Shown here piece after piece: positions 8,039-16,712 of a stretch of DNA of 64,000 nucleotides. This DNA comes from Streptomyces noursei (GTDB lineage: Bacteria > Actinomycetota > Actinomycetes > Streptomycetales > Streptomycetaceae). The stretch covers positions 227,265-291,264 of the forward strand of contig NZ_LWBU01000011.1 of NCBI RefSeq assembly GCF_001646665.1. The letters run 5' to 3'. How positions within the stretch are numbered: the stretch's first letter is position 1; every line of letters starts with the position of its first letter. The position numbers and the translations under genes are program-made. A model generated the notes under the pieces. It was given only the letters and a program-made list of their open reading frames with translations, ran no database searches and had not been told where the DNA came from.

Positions 8039-9181
8039 CTAGCCGACCGTCTCCAGGTCGACGTCCCCACGGGGGACGTCCCGGGCGTCCGCGTCGATCG
8101 AGCGGCGCAGCGCCTCGTGCAGCCGGGCCGGGGTCAGCACACCGAGGAAACGCCCCCGCTCCGCGCGGTCGATGACGGCGATCCAGCCGGCGTCGTGCTG
8201 GAGCATCGTCGCGAAGGCCTGCTTCAGCGAGGCGCCGACGGGCAGCCACGCCTCCATGCGGCGGGCGTGGTCACCGACGGTCCCCGTGCCGCGGGCGGCC
8301 TGCTCGGCGGAGATCCAGCCGTGCAGGTTGTCGTCCCGGTCCAGTACGACGGCCCAGCGCGAGCCCAGCTCGCGGGGGAGGGCGTCGTCGAGGTGGACGA
8401 CCGGCGGCTGCTCCAGGTCGCCCGGCTCGACGGGGGTCACGGACAGCCTCTTGAGGCCGCGGTCCGCGCCGACGAAGTCGGCGACGTACGGGGTCGCCGG
8501 GGCGCCCAGCACGGTGGCCGGGGCGTCGAACTGCTCGATCCTGCCCTGCCCGTAGACGGCGATGCGGTCGCCGAGCCGGACGGCCTCCTCGATGTCGTGG
8601 GTGACGAAGAGGACCGTCTTGCGCACCTCCGACTGGAGTTTGAGGAACTCGCTCTGCAGGTGCTCGCGCACCACCGGGTCGACCGCGCCGAACGGCTCGT
8701 CCATCAGCAGGACGGGCGGGTCGGCGGCCAGGGCGCGGGCGACGCCGACGCGCTGGCGCTGGCCGCCGGAGAGCTGCTCGGGGTAGCGGTCGCCGTGGAC
8801 GCGGGGGTCGAGGCCGACGAGCGCGAGGAGTTCGGCGGCGCGGGCGCGGGCGGCGGAGCGTTTGACGCCGAGCAGGTGAGGGACGGTCGCGGTGTTCTCC
8901 AGCACGGTCTTGTGGGGGAAGAGGCCCACCTGCTGGATGACGTAGCCGATCCGGCGGCGCAGCCGCACCGGGTCCACGTCGGCTATGTCCTGGCCGTCGA
9001 CGAATATCCGGCCCTCGGTCGGCTCGATCAGCCGGTTGACCATCTTCATCGTGGTGGTCTTGCCGCAGCCGGACGGTCCGACGAGCGTGACCAGTTCGCC
9101 CTCGGCCACCTCGAACGACAGGTCGTCGACGGCGGTCGTGCCGTCCGCGTACCGCTTGGTCACGCGCTCGAATCGGATCAT
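8039..9181 (-). CDS. quaternary-amine ABC importer, ATPase with CBS tail (OpuCA/ProV-like)
   Basis: 380-residue ATP-binding subunit of a glycine betaine/carnitine/choline-type importer. ABC motifs: Walker A GPSGCGKTT, signature LSGGQRQRVGVARAL, Walker B PVLLMDEPFGAVD and the switch His in FVTHDIEEA. After about residue 245 comes a pair of CBS-like segments (RWAVVLDRDDNLHGWIS and AWLPVGASLKQAF...GWIAVIDRAERGRFLGVLT), as in OpuA-type ATPases where they sense osmotic or nucleotide state. Start set at the conserved MIRFERVTKRYADG; an ATG three codons upstream (9188-9190) is possible. It is divergent from the two permease genes and the binding protein, which complete the importer. Confidence 0.92.
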   Translation of the reverse strand: MIRFERVTKRYADGTTAVDDLSFEVAEGELVTLVGPSGCGKTTTMKMVNRLIEPTEGRIFVDGQDIADVDPVRLRRRIGYVIQQVGLFPHKTVLENTATVPHLLGVKRSAARARAAELLALVGLDPRVHGDRYPEQLSGGQRQRVGVARALAADPPVLLMDEPFGAVDPVVREHLQSEFLKLQSEVRKTVLFVTHDIEEAVRLGDRIAVYGQGRIEQFDAPATVLGAPATPYVADFVGADRGLKRLSVTPVEPGDLEQPPVVHLDDALPRELGSRWAVVLDRDDNLHGWISAEQAARGTGTVGDHARRMEAWLPVGASLKQAFATMLQHDAGWIAVIDRAERGRFLGVLTPARLHEALRRSIDADARDVPRGDVDLETVG

Positions 9182-9467
9182 GCGTCCCATTGTGGCCGCA
9201 GCGGCCGTCCGGTGTGTGAAGGCCGTGTTGCCGGCCTGTGGTGACCGGCGCCGATTGTCGGTGGGCGGGGTTAGGGTCGTGGTGGTTCGAACACCGGGCC
9301 GAGTCGGTCGGGGCGGGGCGGAGTGCGCGTCCGAACGCCGGGTACGGATGCCCGGGGACCGACTGCCGGTCCGGACCGGGTGCCCGTCGTGGGCCCGGGG
9401 TCCGGGTGCGGGATCGGGTGTCCGGCGCGGGCCGGGCGGACGTGAGTGAGCGGGGAGGAGGGGGCGG
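9182..9467. other. divergent control region of the quaternary-amine importer
   Basis: About 286 bp separating the ATPase gene from the permease operon. It should hold promoters in both directions. Only a good ribosome-binding site for the permease (GGAGGAG, 9454-9460) is clear; the rest is GC-rich with short GGTCCGG-type imperfect palindromes. I cannot place a promoter with confidence. Confidence 0.4.
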
Positions 9468-10181
9468 GTGAGTGCCGTGGTGAGCGCTGCCGGGTGTCTG
9501 GCGGCGAACGACTGGATCTGCGGTGAGTACGTGCGCTCCCGCGCCCAGGAGTTGACCGACGCCACCGTCGAGCATGTGTGGATCACCGCCGTGTCGGTGC
9601 TGATCGGGCTGGTCGTGGCCTTCCCGCTGGCGCTGCTCGTCCGTGCCCGCCCACGCTTCGCGGCCCCCGTCCTCGGACTCACCACCGTGCTGTACGCGAT
9701 CCCGTCGCTGGCCATGTTCTCGCTGCTGCTGCCGCTGTTCGGCCTGTCCGCCGCCCTGGTGGTGACCGGGCTCGTGCTGTACTCGCTGACCATCCTCGTC
9801 CGGAACATCCTGGCCGGGCTGGCCTCGGTGCCCGAGGAGGCGCGGGAGGCCGCGCGCGGGATGGGGTACGGCCCCGGCCGGCTGCTGTGGGAGGTCGAAC
9901 TGCCGCTGGCGCTGCCCGCGGTGATGGCGGGCGTGCGGATGGCGACGGTGTCGACCGTCGCGCTGACCACGGTCGGGGCCCTGGTGGACCACGGCGGCCT
10001 GGGCACCCTCATCACGACCGGGCTGAAGAGCTTCTTCAAGGCGCAGGTGCTCACCGCGTCCGTGCTGTGCGTCCTGCTCGCGGTCACCGCCGACCTGCTG
10101 CTCCTGGCGCTGCAGCGGTTCCTCACCCCGTGGACCCGTCCGGCCCGCACGCCGGGCACGCTCATACGCAAGGCCGGGTGA
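9468..10181 (+). CDS. quaternary-amine ABC importer permease 1 (ProW/OpuCB-like)
   Basis: 237-residue inner-membrane permease with about five to six hydrophobic segments. The cytoplasmic EAA loop is clear: ASVPEEAREAARGMGYGPG followed by LLWEVELPLALP, the coupling helix that docks on the ATPase. The LTTVLYAIPSLAMFSLLLP segment is typical of the OpuC/ProW permeases. GTG start at 9468 with GGAGGAG 7 bases upstream. A three-base gap links it to a second, related permease, so the transporter core is a heterodimer. Confidence 0.92.
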   Translation: MSAVVSAAGCLAANDWICGEYVRSRAQELTDATVEHVWITAVSVLIGLVVAFPLALLVRARPRFAAPVLGLTTVLYAIPSLAMFSLLLPLFGLSAALVVTGLVLYSLTILVRNILAGLASVPEEAREAARGMGYGPGRLLWEVELPLALPAVMAGVRMATVSTVALTTVGALVDHGGLGTLITTGLKSFFKAQVLTASVLCVLLAVTADLLLLALQRFLTPWTRPARTPGTLIRKAG

Positions 10182-10184
10182 GCG

Positions 10185-10862
10185 ATGGGCGCGGTGACCG
10201 AGGCGTGGACCTGGCTGACGACCGGGGCCAACTGGCAGGGGGAGAGCGGGGTGTGGCACCGGCTGGCCGAGCACCTGTGGTTCAGCGGCGTGTGCCTGGT
10301 CGTCTCGTGCCTGATCGCCCTGCCGCTCGCGCTGTGGCTCGGGCACATCGGCCGGGGCGGCGCGCTGGCCGTCAACATCTCCAACGCGGGCCGTGCGGTG
10401 CCCACCCTGGCGGTGCTGGTGCTGCTGACGCTCACGCCGCTGGGCCGGCAGGGCGCCCTGCCGACGATCATCGCGCTCGTGCTGTTCGCCGTGCCGCCGC
10501 TGCTCACCAACGCGTACGTCGGCATGCGCGAGGTGGACCGCTCGGTGGTCGAGGCGGCCCGGGGCATGGGGATGTCGGGCGGCCAGGTGTTCGCCCGGGT
10601 GGAACTGCCCCTCGCGTACCCGATGGTGATGACGGGCCTGCGGTCGGCGACCGTGCAGGTCATCGCCACCGCCACACTCGCCGCGATGGCGGGTGAGGGC
10701 GGGCTCGGCCGGATCATCACCGCCGGGTTCAACAGGAATGACACCGCGCAGGTGGTCGCCGGGGCGCTGGTGGTGGGCGCGCTCGCCCTGCTGGCCGAGG
10801 GCCTGCTGGTGGCGGTGGGCCGGGCGTTCGACCCCATGCGCGCGACCCGGCGGGCGCACTGA
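10185..10862 (+). CDS. quaternary-amine ABC importer permease 2 (OpuCD-like)
   Basis: 225-residue membrane permease, paralogous to the preceding one. EAA loop VDRSVVEAARGMGMSGGQVFARVELPLAYP is intact; SNAGRAVPTLAVLVLLT corresponds to the conserved pore segment. About six membrane helices are predicted by eye. It starts 3 bp after permease 1 and ends 39 bp before the preferred start of the binding protein, so all three are probably one mRNA. The substrate (glycine betaine, choline, carnitine or another quaternary amine) cannot be told from the permease. Confidence 0.92.
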   Translation: MGAVTEAWTWLTTGANWQGESGVWHRLAEHLWFSGVCLVVSCLIALPLALWLGHIGRGGALAVNISNAGRAVPTLAVLVLLTLTPLGRQGALPTIIALVLFAVPPLLTNAYVGMREVDRSVVEAARGMGMSGGQVFARVELPLAYPMVMTGLRSATVQVIATATLAAMAGEGGLGRIITAGFNRNDTAQVVAGALVVGALALLAEGLLVAVGRAFDPMRATRRAH

Positions 10863-10901
10863 CCGATGAACGGCAAGCAGCGGGACCGGATGGAGAACGT
10901 G

Positions 10902-11885
10902 ATGAGCAGGACCTCGGCGATGGCGGGTGCGGTACTGGGCGTGGTGGCGCTCACGGGCGGGCTGGCCGCGTGCGGCGGTGGCGAGAGCCTGGAGGAGCGC
11001 GGCGGAGCGGACACCTCCGCGGCCAAGGGCAGCGGTGGCAAGGGCACGCTGGTCGTCGGATCGGCCGGATTCACCGAGGCCAATGTCCTGGCGGAGCTGT
11101 ACGCCCAGGTGCTGAGGGACGCCGGTTACTCGACCTCCGTCAAGACCGTGGAGAACCGGGAACTGTACGAACCGTCCCTGGAGAAGGGCGAGATCGACGT
11201 CGTACCGGAATACGCGGCTACGCTTGCGGAATTCCTGAACGCGAAGGTGAACGGCCCGAAGGCGGTCGAGGAGAAGCCGGTCGCCTCCAGTGATGTGACC
11301 GCCACCGTGACGGCGCTGGAGAAGCTCGCCGGCCCGCGCGGTCTGAAGGTGCTTCCGGCCGGTGAGGCGGTGGATCAGAACGCCTTCGCCGTGACCAGGG
11401 AATTCGCCGACAAGAACAAGCTCAGGACGCTTTCGGATCTCGGCGCCTCGAAGCTGAAAGTCCGGATCGCGGCCGGTGACGAGTGCGAGATACGGCCGTT
11501 CTGCGCACCCGGGCTGAAGAAGACGTACGGAATCGATGTCACGGGCATCGACCCCAAGGGCGTGGGCACGCCCCAGGCCAAGCAGGCCGTGAAGGACGGC
11601 ACCGACCAGCTCGTCCTGACCACGACGACCGACGCGACCCTGGACGCCTTCGGGCTGGTGCTCCTGGAGGACGACAAGAAGCTCCAGAACGCCGACAACG
11701 TCCTTCCCGTCGTCAATGCGAAGGACGCGGGTTCCCCGGAGATAGCCGCCGCCCTCAACAAGATCACCAAGGCGCTCAGCACCGAGGATCTGGTCGAGTT
11801 GAACAAGAAGGTGGACGCCGAGCGGGCAAAGCCGGCGGACGTGGCCAAGGCCTACCTGGAGTCCGAGGGACTGATCGGGAAGTAA
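10902..11885 (+). CDS. quaternary-amine-binding lipoprotein (OpuCC/OsmF-like)
   Basis: Extracytoplasmic solute-binding lipoprotein of the betaine/choline importer, ~327 residues. Signal peptide with lipobox GLAAC (Cys24 from this start), then the typical LVVGSAGFTEANVLAELYAQVL opening and RELYEPSLEKGEIDVVPEYAATL segment of the family, and the hinge DQLVLTTTTDATLDAFGLVLLEDD. ATG 10902 is preferred because GGAGAA lies at 10892-10897 and the signal peptide then starts normally; ATG 10866 would add 12 polar residues. Codon usage shows slightly more A/T-ending codons than its neighbours. A strong hairpin follows the stop. Confidence 0.92.
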   Translation: MSRTSAMAGAVLGVVALTGGLAACGGGESLEERGGADTSAAKGSGGKGTLVVGSAGFTEANVLAELYAQVLRDAGYSTSVKTVENRELYEPSLEKGEIDVVPEYAATLAEFLNAKVNGPKAVEEKPVASSDVTATVTALEKLAGPRGLKVLPAGEAVDQNAFAVTREFADKNKLRTLSDLGASKLKVRIAAGDECEIRPFCAPGLKKTYGIDVTGIDPKGVGTPQAKQAVKDGTDQLVLTTTTDATLDAFGLVLLEDDKKLQNADNVLPVVNAKDAGSPEIAAALNKITKALSTEDLVELNKKVDAERAKPADVAKAYLESEGLIGK

Positions 11886-11893
11886 CCCGGGAA

Positions 11894-11922
11894 GGCCGGC
11901 CGGACCGGTGGTCCGGCCGGCC
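11894..11922 (+). terminator. hairpin terminator of the importer operon
   Basis: Perfect 13-bp inverted repeat: GGCCGGCCGGACC (11894-11906), three-base loop GGT, GGTCCGGCCGGCC (11910-11922), starting 8 bp after the stop codon of the binding protein. No T-tract follows, as is usual for Streptomyces terminators. Confidence 0.75.
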
Positions 11923-12015
11923 GGCAAGCCCTGGTGACGCCGTTTCGGATCACGAGGCCGAAACATTGCCGTACCGACCCCCCATATGGCCCCTACGCAC
12001 GGTAAATTTCAGGCC

Positions 12016-13014
12016 ATGCCACGTGGACGCCACCGCCATTCCCCACCCCTGCACCGGCTTCTGCCCCCTTCCGCGGTAGCCGGAGCGGCCGTCCTGTGCG
12101 CCGGTGGCGCCTGGCTCCTCTCCGATCCGCTCGCCCTGCGGGTCCTGACCGCCGCCGCGGCCGCCGCGGCGGTCACCGGCGCGGTCCTGATGCGCAGCTG
12201 GGACCGCGCGGCCGGCCGCCGCGTCGCCGAACTGACCCGGGCCCGGGCCGGCGACCAGTGGCGCACCGAGGAGCGCCTGGCCGAGCTGGAGACCGACCTC
12301 GAGGAGTCGCGCGAACTGCGCGCCAAGCTCGACGCCAGGCTGCGGGCCAAGCGGGTCGAACTGGCCGCGCTGCGGAACGAGCACGCGGAGCTGCTGCGCC
12401 GGTACGCGACCGCCGAGACGGAGCGGGCCAGCGCGCTGGAGGGCCGCCGGCAGCTCGCCCTGGAGGCCGCCACCCCCAGCCGGGCACTGCCCGCCGGCAC
12501 CTCCACGCCCACGCCGGCCGCCTACCTCCAGGCCGCCCGCGCCCTGGAGAGCCTCACGCGCAACGCCGCCGAGCAGGAGGCCAGGCGCACCACCGAGGAG
12601 GCCCGGCGCCGCGACCGGGCCGAGCGCGCCCGTGAGGCGGACGAGCCGCAGGGGAAGCACGCGGCGGTCGCCGAGCGGCAGCACGACCGCCCGTCGGCCG
12701 CCGCCCCCTCCGTCCGCGGCGCCTCCGCGATGCGCCCGGTGCCGCCGGCCGCCGCGATCGTGCCGTCCACCGAGCAGCGCCGCCCGGCGCCCCGCCTCCT
12801 GGGCGGCTTCGACTTCTTCGGCACGGGCGGCGCGAAGACCCCCGCCGCCATCGAGGCCGTGCAGGACGAGGACCTCGCGGACGTCGTGGGCGAGGAGGCG
12901 CTGGCCGTGCGGCGCGGGGAGGAGCGCGCGGTCGGCAAGGTCATTGACCTGACCGCGCACGACGAGACCGAGCAGCTCGACGTGGTGGAGCTGCGGCGCG
13001 ACGCGGTGTCCTGA
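12016..13014 (+). CDS. membrane protein with cytoplasmic coiled coil, function unknown
   Basis: 332 residues. Two N-terminal hydrophobic helices (about residues 16-32 and 38-54), then a long heptad-like segment (about 62-150, ELETDLEESRELRAKLDAR and neighbours) that should form a coiled coil, and a low-complexity, partly acidic C-terminal half ending in a short conserved-looking VGKVIDLTAHDETEQL. I do not recognise the family. ATG 12016 is chosen: a TAAATT hexamer lies at 12003-12008, seven bases before it, suggesting a leaderless mRNA. A polarity or cell-wall scaffold role would be compatible with the architecture but is a guess. Confidence 0.8.
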   Translation: MPRGRHRHSPPLHRLLPPSAVAGAAVLCAGGAWLLSDPLALRVLTAAAAAAAVTGAVLMRSWDRAAGRRVAELTRARAGDQWRTEERLAELETDLEESRELRAKLDARLRAKRVELAALRNEHAELLRRYATAETERASALEGRRQLALEAATPSRALPAGTSTPTPAAYLQAARALESLTRNAAEQEARRTTEEARRRDRAERAREADEPQGKHAAVAERQHDRPSAAAPSVRGASAMRPVPPAAAIVPSTEQRRPAPRLLGGFDFFGTGGAKTPAAIEAVQDEDLADVVGEEALAVRRGEERAVGKVIDLTAHDETEQLDVVELRRDAVS

Positions 13015-13085
13015 CCGGCCTCCGGTCACCGTCCGGACGCTGACCGGCCTCCGGTCACTGTCCGGACGCCGGTCACTGTCCGCGC
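13011..13085. repeat. 29-bp tandem repeat that includes a stop codon
   Basis: About 2.6 copies of a 29-bp unit, copy 1 at 13011-13039, copy 2 at 13040-13068, then a partial copy. Each full copy contains the TGA stop of the upstream gene and the palindromic core GACCGG-CCT-CCGGTC. The block fills the space to the convergent nuoD gene and probably works as a terminator for both. Confidence 0.8.
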
Positions 13086-13092
13086 CGCCGCC

Positions 13093-14235
13093 CTACTTGT
13101 CGATGTCGCCGACCACGAAGAAGAACGAGCCCAGGATCGCCACCATGTCGGCGACCAGCGTGCCCGGCAGCAGCTCGACCAGCGCCTGGATGTTGTTGAA
13201 GGACGCCGAGCGCAGCTTGAGGCGGTACGGCGTCTTGTCGCCCTTGGAGACCAGGTAGTAGCCGTTGAGGCCGAGCGGGTTCTCGGTCCAGGCGTACGTG
13301 TGGCCCTCGGGCGCCTTGAGCACCTTCGGCAGCCGCTGGTTGATCGGGCCGGGCGGCAGCTCGGCCAGCCGGTCCAGGCAGGCGTCGGCGAGGTCCAGCG
13401 AGTTGTGGGTCTGCCCCAGCAGGCACTCGAAGCGCGCCAGGCAGTCGCCCTCGGTACGGGTGACGACCTCCAGGGCGTCCTGGAGCTCGCCGTACGCCAG
13501 ATACGGCTCGTCGCGGCGCAGGTCGAAGTCGACGCCGGAGGCGCGGGCGATCGGGCCGCTGACCCCGTACGCGTGCACGGTCGCGGGGGGCAGGACGCCG
13601 ACGCCCCGGGTGCGGCCGCGGAAGATCTCGTTGCCGAGGACGAGGCGGTCGTACACGTCCATGCGGGAGCGGACCTCGGCCACCGCGCCGCGGGCCCGGC
13701 CGAGCCAGCCCGCCGGCAGGTCCTCCTTCAGCCCGCCGACCCGGTTGAACATGTAGTGCATCCGGCCGCCGGAGACCTCCTCCATGACGTGCTGGAGGTC
13801 CTCCCGCTCGCGGAAGGCGTGGAAGATCGGGGTGATGCCGCCCAGTTCGAGGGGGTAGGAGCCGAGGAACATCAGGTGGTTGAGGACCCGGTTCAGCTCG
13901 GCGAGCAGCGTGCGGGTCCACACGGCCCGCTCCGGCACCTCCATGCCGAGCATCCGCTCGACGGCCATGACGACGCCCAGCTCGTTGGAGAACGCCGACA
14001 GCCAGTCGTGGCGGTTGGCCAGCATGATGATCTGGCGGTAGTCGCGCGCCTCGAAGAGCTTCTCGGCCCCGCGGTGCATGTAGCCGACGACCGGCTCGGC
14101 GTGCCGGATCACCTCGCCGTCCAGGACGAGCCGGAGGCGCAGCACGCCGTGCGTGGAGGGGTGCTGGGGTCCGATGTTCAGCACCATGTCGGTGCTTTCC
14201 GCGGCACCGCCGATGCCGACCGTGGTCTCCGTCAT
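13093..14235 (-). CDS. nuoD: orphan NADH-quinone oxidoreductase subunit D paralogue
   Basis: 380 residues related to the 49-kDa/NuoD subunit of complex I, which lines the quinone pocket beside Fe-S cluster N2 at the membrane surface. Visible: [15 protein letters not shown] (quinone-binding His29), [10 protein letters not shown] (Arg55), [11 protein letters not shown] (Arg75, Trp78), [21 protein letters not shown] and the C-terminal [17 protein letters not shown]. Trp78 sits where the catalytic Tyr is normally found. No other nuo gene is present. It overlaps by an ATGA junction with the upstream methyltransferase gene, so the two are co-translated. It may be an alternative subunit of complex I, or part of a different redox complex; see findings. 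Confidence 0.9.
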   Translation of the reverse strand: MTETTVGIGGAAESTDMVLNIGPQHPSTHGVLRLRLVLDGEVIRHAEPVVGYMHRGAEKLFEARDYRQIIMLANRHDWLSAFSNELGVVMAVERMLGMEVPERAVWTRTLLAELNRVLNHLMFLGSYPLELGGITPIFHAFREREDLQHVMEEVSGGRMHYMFNRVGGLKEDLPAGWLGRARGAVAEVRSRMDVYDRLVLGNEIFRGRTRGVGVLPPATVHAYGVSGPIARASGVDFDLRRDEPYLAYGELQDALEVVTRTEGDCLARFECLLGQTHNSLDLADACLDRLAELPPGPINQRLPKVLKAPEGHTYAWTENPLGLNGYYLVSKGDKTPYRLKLRSASFNNIQALVELLPGTLVADMVAILGSFFFVVGDIDK

Positions 14236-15359
14236 GCCGGACAGTATCCCTCCCCGGGCACCCGCTGGAGCAGCCAGGTGAAGTCCCCGAGCCCGCCCCG
14301 CGCGGTCAGCTCGGCGGCCTGGCCGGCACGCGCGAGCGCCCGTACGTATCCGGCGGGATCCGTCCGGGCCGTCTCGATCGGCGGCCGCCCGCCGCTGACG
14401 CCGAGCCGCCGCAGCGCCTCCCGCTGGGTGACCAGCCGCGTGCCGTACGGGAGGAGGCCGGACCGCCCCGGGGACGGGGCGTCCGCCGAGGTGCCGCCCA
14501 CCGCCTCCGTGCCGCCCGCCGCGCCCGTGCCGCCCACCGGGCCGGTGCCGCCCGCCTCCGCACCGCCCGCCTCCGCACCGCCGCTCGCCGCCGCGCAGGC
14601 GTCCAGGGCCACGTGGGCCGTGATGTCGCACGTCCCGTCCGGCACCGGGGGCACCTCGCGGCCCGCGCGGAAGCCGGTGAGCGTGCCGAACGGGGGCCGG
14701 GCGCCCGCCGTGTGTGCGTAGTCCACCGCCACCGCCAGGCCCGCCGCCAGCGTGCCGGTCGCCCGGGCCCACGCCTCGTCGCGCGACCGGCCGATCTCGG
14801 CGCGCTCGCCCGGCTCCCGCAGCGGCCACCAGCGGGCCAGCCACGCCGCGTCCGCGCCCGCCACCGGCGCGCCCAGCCGCTCCGTGCCGTCGGGCGCCAC
14901 CTCCACGTACCGGTCCGTGCCCGACCCGTCCCGCTCCGCCACGTCCACCGGGACGTTGTCCAGCCACTCGTTCGCGAACAGCAGCCCCCGCACCCCCGCC
15001 GGCGGCTCGGCCACCCACGCGACGCGCGGGTCGAGCCCCTCGGGCGGAGCGGCGCGCTCGACGGCGTACGCCCGTACGCGCAGCCCCGCCGGCACGGCCG
15101 AGAGCACGCCGCTCAGCAGCTCGCCCCGCCCCGCGCCCATGTCCACCACCGCGACGTCGTCCGTGCCCAGCTCCGCCGCGACCTCCGCCAGCAGCCGGGC
15201 CACCGCCCCGGCGAACAGCGGCGAGGCGTGCACCGAGGTGCGGAAGTGCCCCGCCGGTCCCTCGGGCCGCAGGAAGAAGCCGCCGGGCCCGTACAGCGCC
15301 GTCTCCATGGCCGCCCGCCAGCCGCGCCAGGGCCCCGATCGACCGGTGTCATCATTCAC
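14232..15359 (-). CDS. NDUFAF7/MidA-type SAM-dependent methyltransferase
   Basis: 375-residue class I methyltransferase of the DUF185/MidA/NDUFAF7 family. SAM motif [12 protein letters not shown] (residues ~71-82) and the family motif [12 protein letters not shown] (~129-140) are clear, plus [20 protein letters not shown], the family N-terminal signature. In mitochondria NDUFAF7 dimethylates an Arg of the 49-kDa subunit of complex I. A Gly/Ala/Glu-rich low-complexity insertion occurs near residues 265-300. GTG 15359 is chosen because GGAG lies ten bases upstream. The stop overlaps the orphan nuoD start, making nuoD the obvious substrate candidate. Confidence 0.87.
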   Translation of the reverse strand: MNDDTGRSGPWRGWRAAMETALYGPGGFFLRPEGPAGHFRTSVHASPLFAGAVARLLAEVAAELGTDDVAVVDMGAGRGELLSGVLSAVPAGLRVRAYAVERAAPPEGLDPRVAWVAEPPAGVRGLLFANEWLDNVPVDVAERDGSGTDRYVEVAPDGTERLGAPVAGADAAWLARWWPLREPGERAEIGRSRDEAWARATGTLAAGLAVAVDYAHTAGARPPFGTLTGFRAGREVPPVPDGTCDITAHVALDACAAASGGAEAGGAEAGGTGPVGGTGAAGGTEAVGGTSADAPSPGRSGLLPYGTRLVTQREALRRLGVSGGRPPIETARTDPAGYVRALARAGQAAELTARGGLGDFTWLLQRVPGEGYCPA

Positions 15360-15455
15360 GGGCACCAGTCTCCACCTTGCGGAGTATGCCTCCGCCGCCT
15401 GGATCGGCCCTCCGGTTGACCCATGCACCTATCCGGTTTCCCTACGCTGGGTCAC

Positions 15456-16658
15456 GTGCAGCGCCTTTATGACTTCCTCCGCAGACACCCCACGGGCGTC
15501 GACAGTTTCTGGGCTGTGATGCTCCTGGGGTTCTCCATGCTGTGGGTGGTCCAGGAGCCCGTGGGAGCCGACCCCCGCCCCGCGGCGGCCGGCGTCGTCC
15601 TGCTGCTCTGCCTGGCGCTCGCGCTGCGCCGCCGCGCGCCCGAGAAGATGCTGCTGCTCGTCGCGGGCATCGGGGTCGCCCAGCTCGCGCTCGACATCCA
15701 CACCAACCCGGCCGACTTCGCCATGCTCGTGGTGATCTACACGGTCGCGGCGCAGGGCGACAGCCCCCGGTGGGCGTCCCGGCTCGCGCTCCTCGGGGGC
15801 GTGAGCGCGGCGCCGCTCGCCCAGCTGCGCTGGCCCCCCGAGAACGTCTCGACCGCCGGCAAGGTCTTCTTCACCGTCGTGATGACCGTGCCGTTCGTGC
15901 TCGCCTGGGTGCTCGGGGACTCGATGCGCACCCGCCGCGCCTACTTCGACCAGCTGGAGGAGCGGGCCTCCCGGCTGGAGCGGGAGCGCGAGGCGCAGGC
16001 CAAGGTCGCCGTCGCCGCCGAGCGTGCCCGCATCGCCCGCGAACTGCACGACGTCGTCGCCCACAACGTGTCCGTCATGGTCGTCCAGGCCGACGGTGCC
16101 GCCTACGTCCTGGACGCCTCCCCCGAGCAGGCGAAACAGGCCCTGGAGACCATCTCCGGCACCGGCCGCCAGGCCCTCGCCGAGATGCGCCGGCTGCTGG
16201 GCATCCTGCGCACCGGGGAGCCGCAGGACTCCGAGGACTACGTGCCCCAGCCCGACGTCCAGCAGATCGAGCACCTGGTCGAGCAGGTCCGCGCCGCGGG
16301 CCTCACCGTCGACTTCAAGGTCGAGGGCACCGCGCGCCCCCTGCCCAGCGGCGTCGAACTCACCGCGTACCGCATCGTCCAGGAGGCGCTGACCAACACC
16401 CGCAAGCACGGCGGTCCGGACGCCGGGGCGAGCGTGCGGCTGGTGTACTTCGACGACGGCCTGGGCCTGCTGGTCGAGGACGACGGCCGCGGCGCGGCGC
16501 ACGAACTGTACGAGGACGGCGGCGCCGACGGCCGGGGCCACGGCCTGATCGGCATGCGCGAGCGGGTCGGTATGGTCGGCGGCACCCTGGACGCCGGCCC
16601 CCGGCCGGGCGGCGGCTTCCGGATCAGCGCCCTGCTCCCCCTCAAGCCCGCCCACTGA
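15456..16658 (+). CDS. NarL-type sensor histidine kinase
   Basis: 400 residues. Four to five N-terminal membrane helices (to about residue 155) with only short outside loops, a coiled segment (LEERASRLEREREAQAKVA), then the HisKA_3 box RIARELHDVVAHNVSVM with the phospho-His near residue 196, and the HATPase_c domain (EALTNTRKHGG, VEDDGRG, GHGLIGMRERVGMVGG). DesK/NarX-like kinases of this size often sense membrane state. GTG 15456 is chosen because no ribosome-binding site exists and TACGCT (15443-15448) sits seven bases upstream, typical of a leaderless start. Its partner regulator follows. Confidence 0.93.
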   Translation: MQRLYDFLRRHPTGVDSFWAVMLLGFSMLWVVQEPVGADPRPAAAGVVLLLCLALALRRRAPEKMLLLVAGIGVAQLALDIHTNPADFAMLVVIYTVAAQGDSPRWASRLALLGGVSAAPLAQLRWPPENVSTAGKVFFTVVMTVPFVLAWVLGDSMRTRRAYFDQLEERASRLEREREAQAKVAVAAERARIARELHDVVAHNVSVMVVQADGAAYVLDASPEQAKQALETISGTGRQALAEMRRLLGILRTGEPQDSEDYVPQPDVQQIEHLVEQVRAAGLTVDFKVEGTARPLPSGVELTAYRIVQEALTNTRKHGGPDAGASVRLVYFDDGLGLLVEDDGRGAAHELYEDGGADGRGHGLIGMRERVGMVGGTLDAGPRPGGGFRISALLPLKPAH

Positions 16659-16712
16659 CACCGAGCCCGCCCGACCCCCCCCGAGCCCGCCCACCGCCCC
16701 GTGAGGAACCGC

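Noticed and set aside
8271..11966. Open frame of ~1,230 codons on the minus strand opposite the importer permeases
   Set aside because: Antisense shadow of the permease operon and binding protein, Arg/His-rich without motifs.
13093..14235. Asp to Glu change in the LELGG segment of the orphan NuoD as a sign of lost function
   Set aside because: From memory canonical actinobacterial NuoD also has Glu there, so it is not specific to the orphan.
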